Position numbers and translations under genes: made by a program. Below are positions 43,925-50,349 of a stretch of DNA of 64,000 nucleotides, in pieces. Source of the DNA: CALROG01 sp943369755 (GTDB lineage: Bacteria > Pseudomonadota > Gammaproteobacteria > Burkholderiales > Burkholderiaceae_C); NCBI GenBank assembly GCA_943369755.1, contig CALROG020000006.1, positions 62,001 to 126,000 on the forward strand, read 5' to 3'. The stretch's first letter is position 1; each line of letters opens with the position of its first letter. The notes beneath the pieces are model-generated. The model did not search any database and was not told where the DNA came from. It was given only the letters and a program-made list of their open reading frames with translations.

Positions 43925-45010
43925 ATGCGCAGCCTGAACCGACTGTGCTGCGCCGCGGCACTGCTGGCGGTGCTGCTGCCCGCACCCGCAGCAGCGCACC
44001 TGATGCCCACCGGCCAGGGCACGCTGCGGGTGGCGGGCAATGAGGTCTATGCCGTGATCTCAATACCGGTGTCGGTGCTGTCCGGCTTTGACGACAACGG
44101 CGACGCCCGCATGAGCCTGGAAGAGTTGAACCGCCATCGCGACGCCTTGCAGCAACAGGTGTCGCAACGCCTGGACCTGCGTGACGGTGAGCGCCCCGGC
44201 ACCCCGCTGCTGGCGGACTTGCTGATCCCCCACCTGCACGACCCCAACGCCCCGCCCAGCACCGACCAACTGGTGGTGATGCGGCGTTACCAGTGGCCCA
44301 CGCCGCCGCTCAACTTGCGCTTGCAAGCCACTGCGTTTGGCGCAGACGCGCCAACCCTGCTGCTGCGCGCCGAGCGCGGGGCGGAGTCTGAGCTGGTGGT
44401 GCTGACGGCCAGCTACCCGCAGCATCGCTTTTTTGCCGGGCCCTGGCCTGCCCTGCTGCGCTTTGTACTGCTGGGGGCCGAACACATCCTGGCGGGCTTT
44501 GACCACCTGCTGTTTCTGCTGACGGTGCTGGTTGCGGGCGCGGGCTGGCGCTACTGGCTGGCCGTGGTCACCAGCTTTACCGCGGCGCACAGCCTCACGC
44601 TTTCGCTCTCGGTGCCGGGCTGGGTCAGCCTGTCGCCCGCCATTGCCGAGCCCCTGATTGCGGCCAGCATCGTGCTGATGGCATTGGACAACCTGCGCCA
44701 GCGCAATGCAGGCCTGGCGCGGCGCAGTGTGCTGGTGTTTGCCTGCGGCCTGGTGCACGGCCTGGGCTTTGCCACCGCGCTGCAGGAACTGGGCGGCGCG
44801 GGCAGCGGCCGCTGGCTCAGCCTGGTGGGCTTCAACCTGGGGGTGGAGGCCGGGCAACTGCTGTTTGTGGCCAGCCTGCTTGGCGCGGCGGCCCTGTGGC
44901 AGCGGCTGCGGCCCGCCAGCAAGCTTGAAGTGGCGTTGCCCGCCGTGTCAATTGGCGCGGCGGTAGTGGGTGCCGCCGTGTTGATACAGCGCCTGGTAGA
45001 GCTGTCATGA
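43925..45010 (+). CDS. HupE/UreJ-family membrane protein
   Basis: 361 aa from ATG 43925 (a GTG directly before it is equally possible). Signal peptide, then a periplasmic region of about 170 residues (DDNGDARMSLEELNRHRDAL looks like an EF-hand-type acidic loop), then six membrane helices of the HupE_UreJ_2 type: LGAEHILAGFDHLLFLLTVLVAG, SFTAAHSLTLSLS, FACGLVHGLGFATAL. The conserved His and Asp in these helices suggest metal ion handling, as in HupE/UreJ nickel-related proteins. Starts 3 nt after the YHYH gene and ends directly at the start of the cytochrome gene. Confidence 0.88.
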   Translation: MRSLNRLCCAAALLAVLLPAPAAAHLMPTGQGTLRVAGNEVYAVISIPVSVLSGFDDNGDARMSLEELNRHRDALQQQVSQRLDLRDGERPGTPLLADLLIPHLHDPNAPPSTDQLVVMRRYQWPTPPLNLRLQATAFGADAPTLLLRAERGAESELVVLTASYPQHRFFAGPWPALLRFVLLGAEHILAGFDHLLFLLTVLVAGAGWRYWLAVVTSFTAAHSLTLSLSVPGWVSLSPAIAEPLIAASIVLMALDNLRQRNAGLARRSVLVFACGLVHGLGFATALQELGGAGSGRWLSLVGFNLGVEAGQLLFVASLLGAAALWQRLRPASKLEVALPAVSIGAAVVGAAVLIQRLVELS

Positions 45011-46921
45011 TTGGCTACCGTGAACCCCATCCTCGCCGCCATTGCAGCGCTGGCCCTTTGGCTGCCGCTATGCACCCGTACCAACGCACAGACCCTTGAC
45101 GACAGCATCGCCCAGCGCACCCAGGCCTGCACCATTTGCCACGGCAAGCAAGGCCGCGCCGGGCCAGACGGCTACTACCCGCGGCTGGCGGGCAAGCCGG
45201 CCGGGTACCTTTACAACCAGCTACTGAATTTTCGCGATGGCCGCCGCCACTACGGGCTGATGACGCGGCTGCTGGAGCCGCTGTCTGACGCCTACCTGCT
45301 GGAAATGGCGCAGTACTTTGCCGCGCTGGACGTGCCCTACCCCGCGCCAGCGCCACAAGCCGCGCCCGCCGATCTGCTGCGCCGTGGCCAACTGCTGGCA
45401 ACCCAGGGCGACGCCAGCAAGAAGCTGCCAGCTTGCGCCAGCTGCCACGGCAGCGCCCTGACGGGTGCCCAACCCGCCACCCCCGGCCTGCTGGGCCTGC
45501 CGCGCGACTACCTGAGCGCCCAGCTCGGTGCCTGGCGCACCGGCCAGCGCCGGGCCCACAGCCCCGACTGCATGGCCGACATTGCCCAGCGCCTTGAGCT
45601 GGCCGACGTCAACGCCGTGGCGACCTGGCTGGCGGCCCAGCCGGTGCCCGCCAACAGCAAGCCCGCCGCCCGGCTGGCCCAACCCGCGCCCTTGCGCTGC
45701 GGCACTGCGCCGAGCGCCACCGCGACTGCCGCCGCCGCGGCCCCGCGCAGCGAGCAGGTGGCCCGCGCCGAGCTGGTCACCCGCGGCGCCTACCTGGCGC
45801 GCGCGGGCAACTGCGCCACCTGCCACACCGCACGTGGCGGGGCTGCCTGGGCTGGTGGCCGTGCGATTGAAACGCCGTTTGGCACGGTCTACGCCGGCAA
45901 CATCACGCCCGACCGCGCCACCGGCATCGGCGGCTGGAGCGCCAGCGAATTCTGGCGCGCCCTGCACGAAGGCAAGTCCAGAGACGGGCGCCTGCTCTAC
46001 CCGGCATTTCCGTACACCAGCTACACGCAGGTCAGCCGCGCTGACGCCGACGCGCTGTATGCCTACCTCATGAGCCTGCCGCCCGTGGCACAGGCCAACA
46101 CACCGCATGCGCTGCGCTGGCCCTACAACACGCAAGCCGCGCTGTGGGCCTGGCGCGCGCTGTACTTCAGCCCCGGCGGCTATGCGCCAGATGCAAAGCA
46201 AAGCGCCGAATGGAACCGCGGTGCCTACCTGGTGCGCGGCCTGGGCCATTGCGCGGCCTGCCACACGGCGCGCAACGCGCTGGGCGCGTCAAGCAACACG
46301 CTAGACCTGGCGGGCGGACTGATTCCCGCACAGAACTGGTACGCCCCATCATTGACTTCTACCAGCGAGGCCGGGGTGACGGACTGGCCGCAGGCAGACA
46401 TTGCCCGCCTGCTCAAGACCGGCAGCGCGCCCCGCGCCTCGGTGCTGGGGCCCATGGCCGAAGTGGTGCAGCACAGCACCCAGCACCTGAGTGATGCAGA
46501 CCTCAATGCCATGGCCCACTACCTCAAAACCCTGCCCGCCGCACCGGCGCGCCAATTGGCCGAGCCGCCCGCGCCAAGCGCCAGCATCGCCAGCCGGGGG
46601 GCCAAGCTGTATGAACAGCACTGTGCCCAGTGCCACGGCGAGCAAGGCGAAGGCGTAGCCAACGCCTACCCGCGCCTGGCCGGCAACCGCGCCGTCACTT
46701 TGCACAGCAGCGCCAACCTGGTGCAGGTGGTGCTCAACGGCGGCTTTGCGCCCGCCACACCAGGCAACCCGCGCCCTTATGGCATGCCGCCCTACGTGCT
46801 GGTGCTGAACGACGCCGACACCGCGGCCGTGCTCAGCCACATCCGCAACGCCTGGGGCAACCGCGCCGCGCCGGTGAGCGAGCTTGACGTCAGCCGCCAG
46901 CGCAGCAGCGCGCGCCCCTGA
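45011..46921 (+). CDS. Pentaheme c-type cytochrome
   Basis: 636 aa starting at TTG 45011, the first codon after the HupE stop; GTG 45020 is an alternative. Signal peptide to about TNA (residue 26). Five CxxCH sites: CTICH (about 40), CASCH (142), CATCH (267), CAACH (414), CAQCH (538). The first two resemble the diheme cytochrome c4 type; the last three resemble the triheme subunit of membrane alcohol/aldehyde dehydrogenases (RGAYLARAGNCATCH, GTVYAGNITPDRATGIGGWS). It looks like a fusion of two modules that pass electrons towards an oxidase. Last gene of the operon. Confidence 0.92.
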   Translation: MATVNPILAAIAALALWLPLCTRTNAQTLDDSIAQRTQACTICHGKQGRAGPDGYYPRLAGKPAGYLYNQLLNFRDGRRHYGLMTRLLEPLSDAYLLEMAQYFAALDVPYPAPAPQAAPADLLRRGQLLATQGDASKKLPACASCHGSALTGAQPATPGLLGLPRDYLSAQLGAWRTGQRRAHSPDCMADIAQRLELADVNAVATWLAAQPVPANSKPAARLAQPAPLRCGTAPSATATAAAAAPRSEQVARAELVTRGAYLARAGNCATCHTARGGAAWAGGRAIETPFGTVYAGNITPDRATGIGGWSASEFWRALHEGKSRDGRLLYPAFPYTSYTQVSRADADALYAYLMSLPPVAQANTPHALRWPYNTQAALWAWRALYFSPGGYAPDAKQSAEWNRGAYLVRGLGHCAACHTARNALGASSNTLDLAGGLIPAQNWYAPSLTSTSEAGVTDWPQADIARLLKTGSAPRASVLGPMAEVVQHSTQHLSDADLNAMAHYLKTLPAAPARQLAEPPAPSASIASRGAKLYEQHCAQCHGEQGEGVANAYPRLAGNRAVTLHSSANLVQVVLNGGFAPATPGNPRPYGMPPYVLVLNDADTAAVLSHIRNAWGNRAAPVSELDVSRQRSSARP

Positions 46922-46933
46922 GGGCACTGGAAT

Positions 46934-46975
46934 GCTATCGTTTTTATAGTGGCTCGCGCAATATCTACGCGGGCT
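46934..46975 (+). repeat. 42-bp double-hairpin repeat, copy 6 (intergenic)
   Basis: Starts GCTATCGTTTTTATAGTGGC and ends ACGCGGGCT, followed by ACAGGCCGTTTTTAT. Fills most of the gap between the convergent cytochrome and atpE genes, where the T-run could help end transcription. Confidence 0.9.
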
Positions 46976-46986
46976 ACAGGCCGTTT

Positions 46987-47226
46987 TTATGCAAACGGGT
47001 TGGCAAACACGAACATCATGGCCACGCCCACGCCAATCAGGAAGTTGGCGTCAATCAGCCCGGCCAGCAGGAACATCTTGGTTTGCAGCGGCTCCATCAT
47101 CTCGGGCTGGCGCACCGCGCCGTCAATGAAGCGCCCGCCCATCAGGCCAATGCCCAGGCAGGCACCGATAGCTCCCAGCCCGATGATGAGCCCGCAGGCG
47201 ATGGCGATGAGTCCGGTGTCTGTCAT
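46987..47226 (-). CDS. atpE: F0F1 ATP synthase subunit c, isolated copy
   Basis: 79 aa proteolipid with two helices around the polar RQPE loop (39-42) and the proton-binding Asp59 in LLAGLIDANFLIGVGVA; Gly-rich first helix GLIIGLGAIGACLGIGLMGG. Complete and typical, so it could form a c-ring. No other atp genes are adjacent, unlike the usual atpBEFHAGDC order, so this is either a displaced or an extra c-subunit. The first 48 bases of the gene plus its RBS region are repeated in decayed form at 48734-48797. Confidence 0.93.
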   Translation of the reverse strand: MTDTGLIAIACGLIIGLGAIGACLGIGLMGGRFIDGAVRQPEMMEPLQTKMFLLAGLIDANFLIGVGVAMMFVFANPFA

Positions 47227-47381
47227 GAAAATCTCCAGTCGTTGATGAAGTGTTGATGAACCTTGGCGTTGGGCTCATCTTCTGCGCACTGCGTCATGCG
47301 GGCAATTACCTGTGAGGTAACTGCAAAGCTAGCGGCGCGCAGCCACACTTGGGCCGTCATCCACTCCCGCACGCACACACC

Positions 47382-47678
47382 ATGCACCGCACCCTGATTG
47401 TTCTGGTCCTCATCCCCTTTTCTGCGCTGAGCCTGCTGGCGCTGTGGCAGCACGGCTACTGGGGCCTGTTCGCCCCCGCCTTGCAAAGCACAGCCGCCGC
47501 CCAGGTGCTGGTGGACCTGGTGATCGCGCTCACGCTGTTCACGCTGTGGATGTGGCGCGACGCCCGCACCACCGGTCGCAACCCCTGGCCCTGGGTTGTG
47601 CTCACGCTGGCGGCGGGGTCGTTTGGGCCGTTGTTGTATTTGCTGACGCGCAAGGGCGCAACGGGGGCCGCGCGCTAG
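47382..47678 (+). CDS. Small membrane protein (DUF2834-like)
   Basis: 98 aa with three predicted helices: TLIVLVLIPFSALSLLALW, AAAQVLVDLVIALTLFTLWMW, PWPWVVLTLAAGSFGPLLYLL. The WMWRDARTTGRNPWPW loop between helices two and three is the recognisable part of the DUF2834/abscisic-acid-like small membrane family. Function unknown. Divergent from atpE, convergent with the hicB remnant. Confidence 0.7.
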   Translation: MHRTLIVLVLIPFSALSLLALWQHGYWGLFAPALQSTAAAQVLVDLVIALTLFTLWMWRDARTTGRNPWPWVVLTLAAGSFGPLLYLLTRKGATGAAR

Positions 47679-47681
47679 GCG

Positions 47682-47974
47682 TCAGGATACGACGCGGACG
47701 CGCAGCGCCTCCTGGGCGAGCGTACTGATGCTCTTGCCTTCGGCCTGTGCAGCAATGGCCAGTTGCTCGTGCATGTCAGGCGGAATCCGCAGGTTGAATT
47801 TGCCTGAAAAGTGCCTTCTGGACTCAATGCCTTTTCGGCGCAGACCTTCAGGAACACCTGCAAGGACTTCTTGAACTCCGCGCGCAACTCCTTGGGTTTC
47901 TTGCCGTAGAAGTCCGCCCCGCCATTGAGCCCGAGAATTCCACCGCGAAAGAGAGTGTGTGCCGCGCGAAGCAC
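47682..47974 (-). pseudogene. Frameshifted hicB-type antitoxin remnant
   Basis: The first part encodes LNGGADFYGKKPKELRAEFKKSL and VCAEKALSPE, typical of the HicB RNase H-like domain. At the A-run 47807-47810 the frame is lost; the next frame continues with FNLRIPPDMHEQLAIAAQAE and GKSISTLAQEALRVRVVS, the ribbon-helix-helix tail, to a stop at 47682. One missing base explains the break. The N-terminal 20 or so residues are absent as well. No hicA toxin gene is visible upstream. Confidence 0.75.
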
Positions 47975-47991
47975 GTCCGAACGAGCAAGGC

Positions 47992-47998
47992 GTTAGGC
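47992..47998 (-). other. Half attC-like site after the cassette gene
   Basis: On the minus strand GCCTAAC (RYYYAAC consensus) lies 16 nt after the stop of the 48015-48440 gene and continues with GCCTTGCTCGTTCGGACGTG and CTTCGCGCGGCAC, like the left half of an integron attC site. No matching right half follows before the hicB remnant, so the site is truncated. Confidence 0.4.
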
Positions 47999-48014
47999 GC
48001 AGCTACTCGTGCTG

Positions 48015-48440
48015 CTACCGGGCGGTGGTTCTTGTACATGACATGTACTCGTCCTGGAGGCGTTGTTCTTCGCCTCTGCGAACGGTCTGTTCCTGAAACG
48101 TGAGCGTGCGGCCGCTGTATCGGCGCTGTAGTTCGTCTCCACGGCGGCGAACGTCGGCCAGGCATTCGTCGATTTTCGCGATGACAGCAGGCGAGGGTTT
48201 CGGTGTGTTCGCCCGTGTGCAGTCTTCAAAGCGCTTCGTAATAGCGGCCAGGGCAGCATATAGATCGTTCGACCATTTCACCGCTGCGGCCGTATCGCCC
48301 TTGGCGGGACGCTGAATCGTGAAGTCCCTTTCAACACGACGCTGTTCTGCGTCAGCTTGGGCAGTGCACTTGTCTTGAGCAGCGCTCGCCACTGGAAGCA
48401 GGAGGGCTAGCAGGAGAAGAATCGCGTAATGTGGCGTCAT
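48015..48440 (-). CDS. Exported hypothetical protein, possible integron cassette gene
   Basis: 141 aa. Signal peptide MTPHYAILLLLALLLPVASA, then a charged helical mature part with four Cys (DKCTAQADAEQRRVERD, FEDCTRAN, IDECLADVRRRGDELQRR, YMSCTRTTAR) that could form two disulfides. No recognised family. The gene is framed like a gene cassette: an attC-like palindrome ends 39 nt before its start, and a GCCTAAC box lies 16 nt after its stop. Both lie between an atpE fragment and the complete atpE. Confidence 0.65.
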   Translation of the reverse strand: MTPHYAILLLLALLLPVASAAQDKCTAQADAEQRRVERDFTIQRPAKGDTAAAVKWSNDLYAALAAITKRFEDCTRANTPKPSPAVIAKIDECLADVRRRGDELQRRYSGRTLTFQEQTVRRGEEQRLQDEYMSCTRTTAR

Positions 48441-48478
48441 GACAGTGCTTCAAAAGGAAGTGAGAAGGCTTTGGCGAA

Positions 48479-48564
48479 GCCTAACAAATGGCGTTTATCA
48501 GCCGCGAGACCGTGACACGAGGATGCAAAGGGGCCTCCTTTGCAGCTTATAAACCTTGTTGGAC
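48479..48564 (-). other. attC-like recombination site (86 bp)
   Basis: On the minus strand it opens with GTCCAAC (RYYYAAC) and ends with GTTAGGC (GTTRRRY). The arms AACAAGGTTTAT and ATAAACGCCATTTGTT pair imperfectly with unpaired bases, and an inner TGCAAAGG/CCTTTGCA stem is present, as expected of attC. The cassette-like gene follows in the orientation normal for integrons. No integrase gene is in the window. Confidence 0.5.
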
Positions 48565-48588
48565 TGAGCCGCCCGGAGGGCGGCTCAG
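48564..48588. terminator. Strong hairpin next to the attC-like site
   Basis: CTGAGCCGCC and GGCGGCTCAG form a perfect 10-bp stem around CGGAG. No T-run on either side, so termination is possible but not certain; it may be part of the folded recombination region. Confidence 0.4.
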
Positions 48589-48733
48589 CGCTATTGGGCA
48601 GTGTAAGGTTTTGGGGGCTGATCGGACAACCCTGGCGCACGCGAGCACGAGTTGCCGCCGGCACGCTTGTCGAGATGGCGAGACCGCGCTTGCGAAAGGC
48701 AGCGCCCGTTACCTGTTTGCCCAGCGCTCAGGT

Positions 48734-48797
48734 CGATGAAAAGCCCGCAGACGATGGCAATGAGTCCGGTGTCTGTCATGACAATCTCCAGTCGTTG
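48734..48797 (-). pseudogene. Decayed copy of the atpE 5' end
   Basis: 64 bp aligning with 47181-47244 with about five mismatches: the same leader (CAACGACTGGAGATT), ATG at 48779 and codons for MTDTGLIAI-CGL. After about 15 codons the similarity stops and the frame runs into unrelated sequence. It marks one boundary of the segment carrying the attC-like sites, the cassette gene and hicB. Confidence 0.85.
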
Positions 48798-48808
48798 ACA
48801 CGGCCACA

Positions 48809-49144
48809 CTACCGAACGCGTTGATAGAACCCAATGCTGGATGAGTCCTCTTCAATCTTCTCAAGGTAGGCAAGGCATTGCGTGGCAAACGGGCCGGTGC
48901 CCCACTTGCCGCACAGCTCACGCGCGCCCTGCGCGCTGGTGGCGAACACAACATCCACATAGCTGCCGCCCTCGCCCTTCAGAACCGCATGGCCCAGAAA
49001 CCGGGGGTCGCCTTCATAAAGGCCATTGACCATCTGCTCTACTGCCGCAAACAAGGCCTCTTCAGCAATGCCTTGTTTGAGCTTGAACGGCGCGAATTCC
49101 ATACCGGCAAAGTCTGTGATGCCGGGAAGTGAAGAAATTGTCAT
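48809..49144 (-). CDS. Conserved hypothetical protein
   Basis: 111 aa from ATG 49144 (MTISSLPGITDFAGMEF); longer frames upstream are unconvincing. Mixed alpha/beta, no signal peptide: FKLKQGIAEEALFAAVEQMV, FLGHAVLKGEGGSYVDVVFATSAQGARELC (two parts), CLAYLEKIEEDSSSIGFYQRV. The pattern recalls small dimeric alpha/beta-barrel (ABM-like) proteins, but I cannot assign a family. It was probably the original upstream neighbour of atpE, because the atpE fragment begins 12 nt after its stop. Confidence 0.65.
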   Translation of the reverse strand: MTISSLPGITDFAGMEFAPFKLKQGIAEEALFAAVEQMVNGLYEGDPRFLGHAVLKGEGGSYVDVVFATSAQGARELCGKWGTGPFATQCLAYLEKIEEDSSSIGFYQRVR

Positions 49145-49315
49145 GGTGCTTCTAAGAAAAAGAGGGAGGGCTTGCACAGTAGCCAGCCCCACTGACAGCG
49201 TTATGGCAGCAGGCGCGCCAGGAAATTTTTTAACCGCCATCCTGTTCGCGCTTGAAGCGCCACCGGATGGATTTCGATACAGCATCTGCATCCGCAATTC
49301 GCGCAACCTGCATAC

Positions 49316-49357
49316 GCTATCAATTCAATAGTGGCTCACGCAATCCCCATGCGGTCT
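49316..49357 (+). repeat. 42-bp double-hairpin repeat, copy 7 (at folK stop)
   Basis: Starts GCTATCAATTCAATAGTGGC and ends ATGCGGTCT, followed by ACAGCC. The TAG stop of folK (49356-49358 read on minus) lies at its edge, so the repeat has supplied the end of the gene. Confidence 0.9.
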
Positions 49358-49826
49358 ACAGCCTGAAAATGTCTTGACCCCGGACGTTTTCCAGTTGCTG
49401 CGCCGTTACCAGCTCTGGTGCAATCTCCCGCAACGGCACCAACACAAACGCCCGCCCTTGCATGCGCGGGTGCGGCACGGTGAGTGTGGTGCTGTGGATG
49501 CTGGCGCTGCCATACAGAAGCAAGTCCAGGTCCAGCGTGCGCGGGGCATTGCGGTAGGGGCGCACGCGGCCGGCGGCTTGCTCCAGGCCCTGCAGTTCAG
49601 CCAACAGCGCGGGCGCAGTGAGGGTGGTGCTGATTTGCACCACGGCGTTGATGTAGTCGGGGCCACTGGCCTCCAGCGGCGCGGTGCGGTAAAGCGATGA
49701 ACTGCGTAGCACCTGGCTGCCGGGCAGCTCGCCCAGGGCGGCCATCGCCCAGCGGATGGTGGCGGGGGCGTCGCCCAGGTTGGCGCCCAGTGCCACCCAG
49801 GCATAAAGCGGCTCGCGCCCGGTCAT
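49356..49826 (-). CDS. folK: 2-amino-4-hydroxy-6-hydroxymethyldihydropteridine pyrophosphokinase
   Basis: 156 aa HPPK of folate synthesis: pyrophosphorylates hydroxymethyl-dihydropterin using ATP. Landmarks: YAWVALGANLGDAPATIRWA, SSLYRTAPLEASGPDYINAVVQI, and the signature RTLDLDLLLYGSASI with TVPHPRMQGRAFVLVPL. Part of the folK, pcnB, HAD, hda run on the minus strand, 13 nt after the glutaredoxin-like gene. The final codons and stop come from the adjacent 42-bp repeat. Confidence 0.95.
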   Translation of the reverse strand: MTGREPLYAWVALGANLGDAPATIRWAMAALGELPGSQVLRSSSLYRTAPLEASGPDYINAVVQISTTLTAPALLAELQGLEQAAGRVRPYRNAPRTLDLDLLLYGSASIHSTTLTVPHPRMQGRAFVLVPLREIAPELVTAQQLENVRGQDIFRL

Positions 49827-49839
49827 GCGCGGCTCGCCG

Positions 49840-50346
49840 TCATGGCGGGCGCTTGGCCAGCGCGGCCTGGTAGGCGGCGGCGCTGAAGCCGCGCAGCTGG
49901 ACGCCGGGGCCCATCAGCAATGGCACGCCGCCTTTGCCGCCGCTGACGCGCAAATATTCGGTCATGCCTTGGGGCGTATCGATGTCCAGACTAACGTAGG
50001 CAACGCCCTGCGCGGCCAGCCAGGCCTGCGCCTGGCGACAGTAGCCACACCATTTGGCATTGAACAGCTTGAGCTGGTCGGCCGCAACCGGCGCTGCGGG
50101 TTGTTGCTTGAGCGCGATGTTGCGCTGCATTTCAGCGCGAAACTTCAGCACATAGTCGGGCAAGTCCGTGGTGGGCAAGCGTTCAAATGAAAACTGCTTG
50201 TCTACCCGGCCTTCATCGGGTGGCGTCTGGCTGTAAACCACTTTGCCATCGGGCCCGACTGACCTGTACACCTTGTCGTTGCCCACAGCGGTAACCGGCA
50301 ACGCCAGCGCCGCACTCAGGCATGCCGCAAGACAGCCCCAGCGCAC
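49840..50346 (-). CDS. Exported DUF4124/glutaredoxin-like protein
   Basis: 168 aa. Signal peptide (MRWGCLAACLSAALALPVTA), a DUF4124 module (KVYRSVGPDGKVVYSQTPPDE, about 24-45) and a C-terminal thioredoxin-fold domain (from about 95: LKLFNAKWCGYCRQAQAWLA) with the CGYC redox motif and a cis-Pro in GGVPLLM. Expected to act as a thiol-disulfide oxidoreductase in the periplasm. Inserted between pcnB and folK, which are usually direct neighbours. Confidence 0.88.
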   Translation of the reverse strand: MRWGCLAACLSAALALPVTAVGNDKVYRSVGPDGKVVYSQTPPDEGRVDKQFSFERLPTTDLPDYVLKFRAEMQRNIALKQQPAAPVAADQLKLFNAKWCGYCRQAQAWLAAQGVAYVSLDIDTPQGMTEYLRVSGGKGGVPLLMGPGVQLRGFSAAAYQAALAKRPP

Positions 50347-50349
50347 GGC

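Noticed and set aside
48479..48564. Reading the attC-like site in the plus orientation
   Set aside because: The cassette gene would then face the wrong way relative to its attC, which is rare in integrons; the minus orientation gives the normal order.
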